DNA of 64,000 bases. Source: Cinnamomum chago (taxonomy: Eukaryota; Streptophyta; Magnoliopsida; Laurales; Lauraceae). A program made the position numbers and the translations under genes. The DNA lies in the NCBI GenBank assembly GCA_038049695.1, contig CP142451.1:30240001-30304000 (forward strand), given 5' to 3'. Under the pieces are notes generated by a model that saw only the letters and a list, made by a program, of their open reading frames with translations, made no database searches and was not told where the DNA came from. Position 1 is the first letter of the stretch. Every line of letters begins with the position of its first letter. Shown here in pieces: positions 22,165 to 35,393 of the stretch.

Positions 22165-24671
22165 GGTCAATTTTTGTTGTTTGATATAAAACTATTAAAC
22201 TTGTGGATCATGGATGAAGGGGTCAGAGGTATTAGATTATCTTCAAATTTGATATGTAGTTTGGCCCCACTTGGACCGAAATCCCAAGGAGGGCCCCACT
22301 AGGTGGTCCTCACCATAAGCTTGTAAGGACCAGTGTGTGTGTGTGTGTGTGTGTTGAGTGCTACACAATGCCCATGCATTATTTTAGGAAAAAACGCCGC
22401 TCCTAATTGGGCCCACTAGGATGCATAATGATCATGAAAGTCCATTGGATGGAAAGATCTATGTAAGGCCTACCTATATGCAAAATCTTGAGTCCATAAG
22501 AGCATCCTAATCTTTTGGCCCTAGAATTTAATAGTTTAGAGACACCATTCTATCATGATTTCAATCTAACGGTGAGGAAAAGTTGGATGAGTATTAAACT
22601 TGGACTTATGACCATTCATGGGGGGTAGTGTGTGTAAAAAGGCTAGATTGACTCAACATGGGCTCCATGACCAAAAAAATTTGTTGGGGGGGGGGGGGGG
22701 CGGTGGAATTTTTAAAGTGGGGAGAATCTCCACTTTACCTAGTTTAGGTAAAACTAGCATAACTAGCAACAAAGGCCCGGAAAGTAAAAAAAAAAAAAAA
22801 AACTTAAAATGTGTATTTTCTTTAAAATGCTATTGATTAAAAATATAAAATAAACACATATATTATTAGCAAAAAAGGCCTACTCTAATTTCAAGCCTAC
22901 AACTAAACCCCCACCACCTACTTAAGAAAAAAAAATTGAAATAAAAAGATGATCCTGTCTTGATAAGCCTGAGTAAATTAATTTGTAGTGATGGTTGTTA
23001 CAGCTCCAATACCATAGGCAGCTGTTATGTTGGCACCAACTCTAAAATATTTTAAATTTGCAACAAATTAGAGAGAAACATGTTGTCATTATAATTGTAG
23101 GCCCAGTTAATCATGAAGAAATTATTAATATACATTTTTCTCCATCCCCTTACACTTAATACATTTACTTTTACTCTTTATTTAAATTTAAAATATCTTA
23201 TAATTAGATTTAAGTCAAATAAACATATTAGAGAGTCACTAAAGGTAGGTTGAATCAACAAGCCGGATTCTGTGACCTATTTTAAAAACGGGTTGGATAT
23301 AGGTTATAAAATCTTAAGTTTGTCATTTTAATGAATTTTAAAGATAATTTTAAAATTCAGAAATATATTATTCATTTCATCTTATTTTAATAATTTTAAT
23401 TTCTTTATTTTTAAATATATTTTTCATTTATAGTTTATATAAGTAGCTATAAAAAAAAAATTTCTTTTGAAAAAGTTTTGATATACAAAATTTTAAACAT
23501 GCTTAAAACTCAAGCCTCCATCAATTGATAGGTATACAAGGTCTAGATATATATATCAAAGTTGGACACCATTAAAAGTTATATTTAAATTTATTTTTTA
23601 TTTTAGTTTATGTAAGTTAGCTATACTTTATTTCCTTTTAGAAAAATCTGATATATATATATAATTTTAAAATGAGTAAAAGTTAAGATACCGAATTTTA
23701 TGGGATTCACGTGATATTATATATTTTTTTTCAAATTCTTACATTTAAATAAGACATTACCGGGATTCATATTTCCTCAATTTAAAATTATTTTTATTCA
23801 TTTTACATTTAAATAGAGCTAATTTTTAAAAATAATAGCAATACAAATCAGAATTTATAAACCTTAAAGAATATAAAAATTCTTATATACATATTTGAAA
23901 TTTGGTTTTATGATTTTACATTTTAGTACTTTTGGAGAGTTAAATTTTTTTTACCATGGATGTGAGTTGTTTACCTTACTCAGATGTGGGTTTGGGATTG
24001 ATCTATTTGTGATAATGCCTTTTGTTAGGGGTATGTAGCGGATTCTCTTTTGTATTGTCTTTTTGGAAAATGAAAGACTTACTAATCTTTCAAAATAAAA
24101 TGTACATTTTATTTCTTATTAAGAGATGAGTTGAATATTGTTTTAACTTAACATGTTTTTTTTTATTCAACTATTTCTACATTGAAATTAATTTAAATAT
24201 AATTGTAGCATATATAATTTTATAGCACTACTTACTTTTTGAAAAAGTTATCAAGTATAGAACTTTTTGAATGCTAAACATTATATATATATGGGAGATT
24301 CTCCCCACTTTAAAAATTCCACCGCCCCCCCCCCCCCCCCCCCCAAATTTTTTTGGTCATGGAGCCCATGTTGAGTCAATCTAGCCTTTTTACACACACT
24401 ACCCCCCATGAATGGTCATAAGTCCAAGTTTAATACTCATCCAACTTTTCCTCACCGTTAGATTGAAATCATGATAGAATGGTGTCTCTAAACTCTTAAA
24501 TTCTAGGGCCAAAAGATTAGGATGCTCTTATGGACTCAAGATTTTGCATATAGGTAGGCCTTACATAGATCTTTCCATCCAATGGACTTTCATGATCATT
24601 ATGCATCCTAGTGGGCCCAATTAGGAGCGGCGTTTTTTCCTAAAATAATGCATGGGCATTGTGTAGCACTC

Positions 24672-24714
<43 letters not shown>

Positions 24715-24881
24715 GTCCTTACAAGCTTATGGTGAGGACCACCTAGTGGGGCCCTCCTTGGGATTTCGGTCCAAGTGGGGCCAAACTACATATCAAATTT
24801 GAAGATAATCTAATACCTCTGACCCCTTCATCCATGATCCACAAGTTTAATAGTTTTATATCAAACAACAAAAATTGACCT
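22165..24881. repeat. Long inverted repeat with nearly identical arms and 1.56-kb loop
   Basis: The left arm (22165-22732) is the reverse complement of the right arm (24294-24881) over about 570-590 bp. Inspection of the sequence shows very few substitutions. The main differences are the lengths of the GT/AC microsatellite (about 22327-22354 against 24671-24712) and of the G/C run (about 22687-22700 against 24326-24344). The loop (22733-24293) is AT-rich without a recognisable gene. The ends AGGTCAATTTTTG and GGGAGAATCTCC define the arms. It could be a foldback-type element, a Mutator element with long ends, or a recent inverted duplication of a MITE. No transposase is seen. Confidence 0.85.
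22733..24293. other. Loop of the inverted repeat, no gene
   Basis: Very AT-rich, with many stop codons in all frames and TATA-type runs. Nothing recognisable is encoded. Confidence 0.5.
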
Positions 24882-25137
24882 AAACACATCTAGGCTAGTT
24901 AAACTAGGCTAGTTATGCTAGTTTTACCTAAACACATCTGTTGCAGAAAAAATCTGACTACTGCTAAATTCTCATTAACTTCAAAATACCGTTGAAATGA
25001 GATCCCTTAAAAAAAAATCTTTCCAAATTGATGGAGATGGAAAATTCTCTAACAAAGAGTTCATTGATTTATTAAGAAATTAGGGCATCATCAAACAAGC
25101 GACTATCTTTATACTCTTGAATAAAATGGAATTCTTA

Positions 25138-25150
25138 AATGAAAGTACAG
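25138..25150. repeat. Left target-site duplication of the L1 insertion
   Basis: AATGAAAGTACAG here is identical to 36286-36298. It flanks the A-tail side of the minus-strand LINE. Confidence 0.85.
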
Positions 25151-26083
25151 ATTTTTTTTTGTGGAAATAAGATTTCATTAAACGAAAGAGAAAAACAACT
25201 AGAACAAAAGGGAGGAAGAGGTAGCATAAAAAGAAAACAAAACAAATCCCCCATCCTATCTAGGCTACAGAACCTCCCCAAGCCTCACATGACAGCTAGA
25301 CCCATAAGACATCTTCACAAGTTCATGAGCAAACATATTTACATTTTCAGTAACATGGGCAAAGGAGATCTCTTCAAACTTGGAGCTGAAGTCTTTGATA
25401 TCCAACAAAATAGGATGGATTGACCAATCCATCAACCCATTAATGGCTAGAATTACATGATCATAGGCGTCTGACAAAAGTAGGATCTTGTTGAAACCCT
25501 ACAACGTAGCTTCCTTTAGCGCGTGAAGAATTGCCCTTGCCTCAGCTTCTTTTGGGGAGTTAACATTTGGACCATTGACGAATCCTGCATGCACCCAAGA
25601 TCCATCAAACCAAATAGCATAGACAATGCCTGTTTTTCCATCCGCAACTCTAAATGAGGCGTCTGTGAACACTTGAGCCTTGCCCGTTGTGTACCACCAA
25701 AAACTCAAATCCTAGTGAAGATTTGAGGATTCTTGATGATCCTCTTTAGCCTTGCTCATCGGTTCACAAATCAAACTGTGAGCATATAGGATTGTAGACA
25801 TGGGCTTAAATTTTGTGCCCCTAAAAATAAAATCATTTCTGGTTTTCCATAAGGCCCACAAAAGAACCAAAACCCAGGATTTAGTTTGAGGATGGATTGG
25901 AGGGCTCATCGATTGGTAAAAATTTATAAAGGAAACCCACTAATCCCTAATTATAGTAGGATCTATGGAATGTGAAAGCATTCCAATGTCAGATCTAAAC
26001 CAAGCCGCCCTAGCATGATCACATAGAAAGAGAGCATGCTCCACCGATTCTTCTGCTTTTGTGCAAATAGGGTATAGGGCTTC
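25151..26083 (-). pseudogene. LINE ORF2 3' part: zinc-finger-type region and RNase H
   Basis: Read on the minus strand from 26083, the fragment starts LYPICTKAEESVEHALFLCD, the C-x2-C...H-x4-C region typical of plant non-LTR retrotransposons. It continues with LLWALWKTRNDFIFRG and an RNase H domain with VFTDASFRVADGKTG and SPKEAEARAILHALKEA, containing the expected Asp and Glu positions. It ends near 25265, before the A-tail. Stops interrupt the frame, and a frame break separates the RNase H start from its C-terminal part near 25490. Confidence 0.8.
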
Positions 26084-26561
26084 TGTCACGTCCCCCGAAC
26101 CCGATTAGAGAATAAACCGGATCCGGGGAGTGAAATTTAGGGCTAATTAAAAATTTTGCCCTTTAGGCCCAAGGATCGTAAGTCCGCTGTGAGGGTATTA
26201 TATTTCAAACCTTAAGTAATATAAAACTGTGGAATTCATACAATTTGAGGCATATTAAATTTCAAAGCAATGAATAACAAATCTCATTAATAGTTAAAGT
26301 TGCACAAGGTAATAATAAAACTAATCAAGGAATTAAAGTATTAACAAAGGCCATCCCAATAATCAAGGCCATTTAAAACAATAATGATGTCAATAATGAA
26401 AGTTTCAACGAGAGATATTAAAGAATAAAAGAATCTAAAGAAGTCCCAATGAGTCTCTCTTGTGCCAGATATGATTACGCTACTCTACGTCATCTGCACG
26501 CCACTCTCGTTCCTCCTCAGCCGGTTAAAGATCCTCTGGGATCTTGTCACGTCCCCCAAAA

Positions 26562-27193
26562 ATCGGCATGGCACCATTTGAGGTGTTGTATGGATGTCGA
26601 TGCAGGACCCAAATCTGTTGGGAGGAGATAGGTGTCAGAAGTTTTCATGGTCCATCTATTGTTGTGATACCAGTGAGAAAGTGAAGCAAATCCATGATCG
26701 GTTGAAAATTGCTAGAAGCTAACAAAAGAGTTATGTAGACTTGAAGAGGAGAGATCTTCAATTTGAGATTGGTGAACATGTGTTTCTAAAGGTTTCACCA
26801 ACACGAGGAACATTGAGGTTTGGGCAGAAAGGGAAATTATCTCGGAGATATATTGGTCCATTTGAGATTTTGGAAAGAATTGGAGAAGTTGCTTACAGAT
26901 TGGCTTTACCAGCAGTGTTGTCGGCGGTACATAATGTTTTTCATGTCTCGATGTTGAAGAAGTATATAGCAGACCCATCTCATGTGCTACAGTATGAGTC
27001 ATTGGAATTGCAGCCAGATGTTACTTATGTTGGGCGACCTTCTCGGATCATCGACACGAAGGAGCAAGTTCTCAAGACTCGAACAATACATTGGGTGAAA
27101 GTTCAGTGGGAGCACCATAGTCCTCAAGAAGCCACTTGGGAACTCCGGAACCAAGTGAAGAAGCTTTACCCGCATCTTCTTCCAGAGGTATGA
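26562..27193 (+). pseudogene. Chromovirus integrase C-terminal part with chromodomain
   Basis: It starts with MAPFEVLYG, the end of the integrase core. It continues with GEHVFLKVSPTRG, KLSRRYIGPFEILERIG and VHNVFHVSMLKKY, the GPF/Y module of plant chromoviruses. The C-terminus holds a chromodomain (IDTKEQVLKTRTIHWVKVQW and ATWELRNQ), which in chromoviruses steers integration toward marked chromatin. Only this end of the polyprotein is present; the frame is broken upstream. Confidence 0.9.
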
Positions 27194-27217
27194 TTGCATT
27201 TGGAGGACCAAATGTCC

Positions 27218-27230
27218 TAAGGGGGGGAGA
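27218..27230 (+). promoter_or_regulatory. Polypurine tract of the chromovirus
   Basis: TAAGGGGGGGAGA lies immediately before the 3' LTR start TGTAAGATCC at 27232. Confidence 0.75.
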
Positions 27231-27231
27231 A

Positions 27232-30200
27232 TGTAAGATCCCGGTCCCACTTCTAATATTTTATTATATTTTAATTGGAATAATACTATTATTTTAATTA
27301 AATGTATTTTAGTTATTTAAGTGGTTAGGATTAAGTGGGGCACACGTTAGATTAGATGTGTGGATTGGTGAGTGGGATTAATGGGTAGGTGACTTGACCC
27401 GCAGTTTTGACTCATTAACTCAAGCCCAAAGAATATTCTCTCTCTTAACCTAATCCCCTTTATTACGAACGCACATCTTTATCCCTTCCCACTTATCTCT
27501 GCAACTCCTTCCAGTTATTCTTCATCTTCTTCCTCTTTCAACTTCCCAAGCCTCTACAACTTTGGGATCCAGCCATCAGAATCAAGATCTGAAGACACAA
27601 TCATTCTTGGCTCAACTTTCTTATTCCAGGTAACCATATCCTCAAACCATTAGGAGTAGATCTGTACTTTTAGGTTACATCCTTAATATTTCCAATGTTA
27701 GGTTTTGGGTAGGAATACAATCTGAACATTCTTATCCCATCTTCTATGTCAGATTGGTAATAGGATTATTCTTGAGCGTTGTGGGAATCTCGGTTTGTGT
27801 TTTGGTTAGGATCTGTTGCATTTTCCTCAAACTCCGGTAAAAGACAAGTACCTAAACATAATTTGTGAATTTAATTCATGTGTTTCTCGTTGATTCCAGT
27901 TTGGTGCATATAGAAACCCTTTGATGCCCTTTTGATGATGTTAATTATTTTTGTGATGAGATCGGAGAATGGAAGTCATCGCATTGATTTTCTTATTTAT
28001 TTTAGCATTACTATCGACCTACCATGTAACCTATAGAGGAACAGACCTGTCACAGGTTCCTGGATGGAAACCGTGAGGCCTTGTTAATGTGTATTGGTTG
28101 TGGGGTCATGTGGACCCCACTGATGATTGATCAAGACCGTAGATCTAGTAGTGGACCCACAGGCGACCATAGGGATGACAGACCCGTGTGAGGTGGGCCT
28201 GGTTTGGTCCACTATTCAGCAACCGAAGAGGAGGGATGAAGGTATTGAAGAGGGTTTAGGTTATTTTCATTTTTGGGACTGTGGGGCCCACGTGGGCCAT
28301 TAAATCTTGATCGGGTCCCTGCATCTTGAAGAGAGGGCTTGGGCGACCATACTGATGTGTGGGCTGATCATGGGCACTTGATCACTGGAGCCCACAATGT
28401 TAACAACTGTAAGACCAGGCGAGGGACTCTCGTTTGTGAAAACGCACTGCTACAGGGCTTGCGTTGATGGAAGAAGGGGATCAGGGGTTCGGTGGTCTTA
28501 AGGTACATGGAAAAGTGTGGGATTATGTGAGGGTATATGAGAGACAATAATGCTGACATGTGAATAGATAAGAGAGAGAGAGAATGATGATGACGTGGGA
28601 GTGAGATGAGTGAGGTTGTACCAGCACACAACTTATGTCTTTTTTTTATACATGGTACCATTGGCCATGAGATTAAAAAAGAAAAGAAAAGAAAGGGATG
28701 AGTTCTGTTATAGTTGTAGTGACATAACATGGCATTTGACTTTTAACACTTGGCCCTTTTAGTTTATGAAAGTTAGGAAAAAGACCTTGGTTGTTTTATA
28801 AACCTAAATTATAACCTTTTTCTATCTTTGATGTGTTAAAATTATATTTTTATTAATTGAATCAATGGACTAAGTAAATACCGTACGGGCAAACGGTATC
28901 TTACTAACATGGGGGTTTAGTGCTTTGTATGACCTCGAGGAAATCCTAATGGATTCGAGTTCAACCCATCTCTATTAAAAAAACCCTTAATTGGGTCTAT
29001 GCACCATTGATGGAGAAAGGATGCGTTGATCTTTTATCTATTAGAGATTCATGTGGTTGTTGGGTACGAGACCTTATGTTTGACCTTAGAATCGATTAGT
29101 ATCTATGTCTTAACCTTCGCATGCATATATATGTTGGTTTAGGATATGTATTCTTTTATATGCATACCCTATTGTGTGTTATGGATTATAAAGTGGCTTG
29201 GTAATTTTTGTATGACGATTTGATTATGATATGGAATGTGGAATGACCAGCACTTTACTTTGACTTAGGACTCTTGTGTCGAAGCTTTATTATTCAGGTC
29301 TATTATGCTTATATGTTTATGTTTATGTGGGTTATTTATGGACGACTGCAGATCGATATATGGACGGTTGATCACCGATGTGATCGGATCACTTATAATC
29401 CGCTTTGAATGTGAACAGGTTATCCTGATTTGTTTTTAATTTGATCGGTTCATGACCACTGGCATTATGGACGGGCTCTCCCGATTTATTTAGGGCTGAC
29501 CACCCAAAACGGGGACACTTGTCTTCGAGTGAGTCTTATTGCTCCTTTTGCTTTGTTTGGATTATGATATACGTTCTTTCTTGTCATTGTCATTGTCATT
29601 ACTTCTATATGATCACATGTAATAACCTAGGCCGGATTAGGCCCAGATTCGTCTGGCCCATAAGGTATTAGGTACTTGGGCCAGATGAGGCCCAGAATTT
29701 GCCTGACCCATAAGGTATTAAGTTGGGTTGGGTTACATTAGTTGGTTTTTCTCAACCTACTTCCAACCCATTAAAACCCCATTTGTTATGTTTAGGTTGT
29801 TAGAACGACATCTCCTTCAAAGGAAGTTTCCGTTCTGATACCCAGGGAGCAGTAGAGATCGAACCTTATCTCCGAAAATAATTTAAGAAGTCTTGTTATC
29901 TTCTGCATTTCTTTCTGATTGTTCCTTTTTGGGTTAAAGAGGAGATGAGAGAAAAAAGTACAGAGAGATTTCCCTTGGAAGCAGCAGAGAAGGATCTCAG
30001 GGAGGAAGAAGCCAGAGGGCCTAGTGGATGCAATATCCGAGACCACACATCCACCGTGCCACAATCTGCTATACTAGGAGGTGAGTGATATTTTCAAGTT
30101 CATAGAGAAATTTGAGTTATTTGGGTTATTTTGTGTTTCCATTGATTATGAAAATAACCCAAAAGGGGAATCAAGGAATGAAGATCTGGTTATTGGTTAT

Positions 30201-32876
30201 TGATAGATCTTGAAATTTCCTCCTCTATATGAGGATCTAGGGTTTGACCAACATCTGTGATTTCCATATCATAATAGTTGTATTTATCTATTTATGTATT
30301 TATGGTGTTTCAATCCTGGAAGTAGAGATCAGAAGAGGTAACAGCAAAACAGAGGCTTGTTGCAACCAAATTGACATAAACATGATCCGTCGATCTGGAT
30401 ACTATGGCCATGGGGCCCACTCGATCAAGGATTTGACCAAGGGATCTGGAAGCAGATCCTTGGGAGACCATTGTGTAGGTGGACCCATTTGGAAATGGGT
30501 CCCATATGGTCCCCATCTAAATCCCAAGATCTGTACATCGGTAATTTTGGTGAAATTTTGGGTTTTTCATGGGTTGGGTTGCGGGGCCCATTGGCCCACT
30601 TGATCAAGGATCAGGGCCAGTCACCTGGTCAACCCCTGATGGGCGACCAAGGTTGGTCTAGCCATGTTCATGCTGCTGGGAACAGAACTACTATGGTTTG
30701 GAATTGTTGAAAATTTATCATGTGTGATATGATATGATGAAATGAGAGAATTCATGTGGTTGTAGACTCCATCCCTTGGAAAAAAAATAAAAAAAGAAAT
30801 TTATGGAAGGATGATTCAACAGGGAAGAAGAAGGGTTGCAGACGGTGGTGTTTTGCAACATATATATATTGATCAGACACGTGGGGCCCACTGGCCCACC
30901 TGATCAAGGATCAGGGCCAGTCACCTGGTCAATCCTGGATGGGCGACCACGGTGGCCCTGGACCCATTTGATTTGGGCCACCATAAATCATCATCCTTCA
31001 TCTTACTATGTAGTGGGCGTGAGACCCATCTACTGGAAGTGATGATGCTGTGACGATACTGTGCATCATCACTTTAATGTTATGTCTTGGTTACTTTTTG
31101 AAATGGACCCTCGATATTCTCTGAATTTCCCAAAACCCCTCTTATGATGTTATGTACAGAAATTCCCACTTGAACCTTATATTATTCTAGAATTTACAAA
31201 CAGATCGTTACCAATACAATTTCTGTGATGGGTTTGAAATTTTAGTGTGGACTCTAACTGATTTATATATTATAGACCCATCAATTTGTAAATCTGAATC
31301 ATAATGCAAGGTTATGAATAAATTTCCAAATCTAACGGGGAATTATTAGTTTTAATAACAATTCTTAATTATTTGATGAGCCCTATAATGAGAACATAGA
31401 ACCCAAAGGTTATAAGAGTATTACCACCGAGGCGGGTACCAAATGTTATATTTAAGTGGGGCATGTATATAAACCCAACTATGTGGAACTAGTCTTATAA
31501 CAATATAATTAGTGTGTATAATTCTATGATAGCACTACCGAATGCATAACGGATGTAAAGGAACTAATGAACTATGTAATGAGAGCATTTGATATGAACA
31601 TTATATGAAAGGCCAGTAAGGATCCGTATTTCTGGACATTGAATTGATTATTGAACCCTTGTGGATCAGGATGAATAAGGTTGGATGGGGACTGAATTAC
31701 TGTTTATGAAATTAATTTCCTTACGGGGTGTTTTGAATGAATTATAGAAAGGACTTCCTTTTTGGGAAGTGACTGACATACTGAAAACTCTGATGATAGA
31801 GTTCCATTAAAAGAACCCGTAATTGGGATTACTGATCTTATTAAAGTTATGGACTAGATATGAAACCTCACTAGATAATAAGAAAACTCTATTTGTAACC
31901 CACTACCCCCTCGTGAATTCTTTTGCACTTTTGTTAATGAATTATATTAATTATGACCTGGGTATCTGGAAATATTATTCACCAGTTTTTCTGATGAGTG
32001 GTTTGCCCCACTTCAGGTATGCAGTGTTTGGGGGAGCCTGGCAACGATGGGACTCAGCCATTGGATTTCAATTTATGTGGCCGATGAGAGAGCGTTGCAA
32101 ATGATCTGGATATTGACATTTAGGATTTAGTGCCTTATTGTTTATGCAATAATATTGAACTTCGAATCCCTTATGATTATAGTTTTCTTTTGTTTACAGA
32201 CTTGATATTATTTATCTCTTATTAATGATTCTTTTAAATGAATTTAAGGTATTGCTCAATTCTGAGCCGTAATTTGATTCATGCGGTGATCTTAATTTTC
32301 TTATAGTAAGACCTCAGGTCCTAATGAGCTCCGAGATTCGGGGTGTTACATCACACTTGTCTATATTCTTCTAGTTGTTGTATTAAATTTTGAATTATGA
32401 TTATGTACTTGCTGTTTACTTTGTAATATTTAGTGCATAGGTACCGAGCCTTACTTTACCGAGGAGACGGAGGAGGGTCAAACGTTTCAGACGTTTGAGC
32501 CAACTGATGAACCCGAGTGGGATGCCGGAGATGGCTCTGGAGCCGTCTGAGCCTGCACAAGAGAGAACGACACCGTAGAATTATTTTAAATGAACTTTCT
32601 TTTTAGTGTTGAGACATCTTTTAGAAATTATTTAATATATTCAACAACTTTAACTATTATTGTTTTATCTGAATTTGTATCGGTTCTCATTTATGAACAT
32701 TGGACACCAATTGAATAAAGCTTCCGCTGTATTTAATGAAATTTATTTTGACTCACCACAGGTTGAAATTTTTTGTGGGTCCACTTTTGGAAGCTTGTGT
32801 TGTATTAAACACAGGAAATTTGAATTTGATTTAATTTTTCATGTTTTTCCCAATTCTTATTTTGGGGGACGTGACA
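27232..32876 (+). mobile_element. 3' LTR of the chromovirus, interrupted by a solo LTR
   Basis: Starts TGTAAGATCCCGGTCCC and ends TTTTGGGGGACGTGACA. A pyrimidine-rich stretch near 27430-27560 is typical of an LTR promoter and leader region. Pieces 27232-29617 and 32356-32876 are contiguous once the solo LTR and one copy of TCACA are removed. Confidence 0.65.
29618..32350. mobile_element. Solo LTR (2733 bp) with perfect 5-bp duplication
   Basis: Starts TGTAATAACC at 29618 and ends GGGGTGTTACA at 32350. TCACA is duplicated at 29613-29617 and 32351-32355. No coding sequence or primer-binding site is found inside. Solo LTRs arise by recombination between the two LTRs of one element. Internally, GATCAAGGATCAGGGCCAGT occurs twice, near 30603 and 30902. 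Orientation is not determined. Confidence 0.8.
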
Positions 32877-35393
32877 GATCCTGCCTGTTCCTCATAGTAG
32901 TATTCACTAGAGGTGTCTGCACACCAAGGAATAGAGTTAGTGACATGTTGAGCAATAGATAAGCAAGATATAAATAAGCATGACATGCATCAAGTATAAG
33001 AGTAATGACATGCATGATAATCAAGAGAATACAAGGAATCGAAGCTAGACATAAAGCATGAATAAATAACCAGAAACAATAACAGGAAATTCTAATATAT
33101 TAGTAATAACCACTGTCCAAACAATGCGATGCAAAAATCAAGAGGGAGACTCCGAGGATGTCCAAGCCACCTCCCGGGGTACCAGTAATAATTCTACTCC
33201 GACTACTTATACCAAAGTCTGGCTCTAGGGGGATCCAAGCTCCCGATCCTGGGAATAGTAGTACGGTCCAAGCCCGCTCCCAACTATTCAACGTCATGGA
33301 CGCCGTCCAAAGCCGACTCCCCACCCCGATGTCAGAGTAACCGGCCCCTCAATAATACCCCAAACTACAGTTGGCCATGACATGCAAATAATAGTAAAGT
33401 GGTGTTGACACGAGGAAACCAAGACAAGCAATTCTGGCTAGCCCAATGTACAAGACATGTTCATAGGGATTATCTCATTCAAGTCAATACAAGACAAAGC
33501 CAATCACATGATAATCCCTTCAGTCTAGCCAGTCATGTTTATCAATTACATAACACGGGGTCCTAAGGTACACTCTAAGTCAGGCCCAAGTCCTAATTCT
33601 ACAAGGGATTATGTTTCATAATTAATTAGGTGTATTATGCCGAGAGAGAGTGTACAAGAAATTATAGCAACGGATACAATTCACAAGTCAATGAGGAATT
33701 ACAATCCAAACCTAGGCAAGTGGTGTCGTCCTTGTACGCTACATGTCTTAGCGGAGTACGTGTGGAAATTGAATCAACGATGCTTTTAGGGAAATTCCTT
33801 GGTGTACAATCATGTTAGGCATCTGTCGAAACAATTCCATACGCATTCAGTTAAACCATGTGTAATACACGAATGCCTAGAGAACCCAATCGAAGCACAC
33901 CAAGCCACGTACTATGATTTAATCCCCATTAATGGTCAAGTGATAGTAAGTTCATGGTTTCCAACATCTAAGACTCAAACCTAAGTTACTGGTCTCATTT
34001 CCAATAAAATATAAGCTGGACCAATAATCTGAGTTTTTACAACACTTCCTGACCTCCGATCGTGATGAAACTAGAACCATTGGATTCTACGTTTCAAGGG
34101 CTTTCCAACTGTATATAATATGTAAAACTCCAACGGGCGGATTAAAAGTTACAAGTGTTCAAAGTTTTTTCCAATTGTTGTCAGAAATTACAAAATTGCC
34201 CTCCGATCGATCGGACAAAAGGTCTGATCGATCGGTCTGAGATCCATCTCAGTTGACTGAGACCAATTTCAATCTGATCGATCAGTCTGCAGGTCCGATC
34301 GATCGGCACTGTAGACCTGAACTCCGAAAAATGAGTTTTTCTCTCCATTTTCCTTCGGCCAATCCATGGCTAACCTATAGAAAACGAGCCTCCATGCTCC
34401 CAATTCATCACAATCATCATTCTCATCCATTCTATCAAATTAAAAACCTCAAAAACTACCATTTTAATAATTAATTCAAACTAAATATTCCCAAAACCTA
34501 ATCTATCATATAAATCCCAAATCAAAACATAACCACAGCTTGGAATTTGGGTATTCTAACAAGAAATCATTGCAATCAATAGAAAACCATACACACATGT
34601 TTAAATATAAAATGCATATCTACTTGCTTCAACCAAGAAGAAGATTGAAATAGGAAAAAGTTGAGGAGAAACTTTCTATCACGAAATCCACGAATCTAAC
34701 CCAACCAAACGTACCCTAAAACTCCAAGGAGAAGAAAAGAGAGGAAAAGATCGAGATCAAACTTAAATCTAACCAAAAGAGAAGATGATTGAAAGATGAG
34801 CGTGAGAGAAATCTTACCAAACTAGAACTAATGGAAAGAGAAGATCGCGAGGAAAAAGATGTGCGGTTCGGATCTTCGAGATGATCTCTCCCAAAAACTC
34901 TGGGTTTGAGAAGATGAAGATGAAGGAGAAGAGGCTGTTGTAGCTTCGTTCGTTGCAGAGATGAATAAGGGATTATGGTTAATCCTTGATTAAGAAGAAG
35001 GGAGGGAGAAAATGACTGAATTGCCCTTAAGTCGGTCCGGTGAAGGAATGAACCACTTGAAGGGTTTCTGATTGTCGGATCGTGATGAGCCAAGAGACAA
35101 AAATGATCAGCGCGACGAGACCTTTCCAACGAACCCAAAATCACGGTGATAGGAATTTTTTCGGGAAAACACTCAATTTTCCTTAAATTGCAAACTACCC
35201 CCTTACTAGGGTCAAACGCACTCAAAATCGAACGAAACTTCGCAGACACTATTCTAACACTAAAAGAAACTCACTCAATGCCTAAGCCCACTTACATATC
35301 TAATAATACAATTAATTATAATAACAACAAAATAAATGGGTCAACGGGCCTACTATTGGGCCCAATTGACCCAGTAAGGTCACGGACCTTATT

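Larger units (their letters stand above)
26545..32876 (+). mobile_element. Partial Ty3/Gypsy chromovirus (Tekay/Del-like) with its 3' LTR, broken
   Basis: The insert lies in the older LTR. GATCT (26540-26544) and GATCC (32877-32881) are a probable 5-bp duplication with one change. A 17-bp perfect inverted repeat TGTCACGTCCCCCAAAA marks both edges (26545-26561 and 32860-32876). Inside are the end of integrase with a chromodomain, a polypurine tract (27218-27230), and a 3' LTR from TGTAAGATCCCGG at 27232 to 32876. A solo LTR (29618-32350) interrupts the LTR; without it the LTR is about 2.9 kb. The 5' portion of the element is not present. Confidence 0.75.
26084..35393 (-). mobile_element. LTR (solo-like, probably minus strand) inserted in the LINE, itself interrupted
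   Basis: The outer pieces are 26084-26544 and 32877-35393, about 3 kb together. The left edge is TGTCACGTCCCCC. The right edge reads ...GGACCTTATT. GCTTC is duplicated at 26079-26083 and 35394-35398, and the LINE sequence reads through when the insert is ignored. No coding region of its own is recognisable, so this looks like a solo LTR. Minus orientation is inferred from the GGGGGACGTGACA 3' end shared with the nested chromovirus LTR. It contains four GATCGATCGG-type palindromes at about 34205-34315. Confidence 0.65.

Noticed and set aside
25265-25909. Stand-alone RNase H gene on the minus strand
   Set aside because: It is joined to the zinc-finger-type region and A-tail of an L1 insertion with a 13-bp duplication.
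34716-35249. 177-codon Ser/Leu/Phe-rich frame on the minus strand
   Set aside because: It lies in the LTR promoter or leader part of an inserted LTR and has no recognisable domain.
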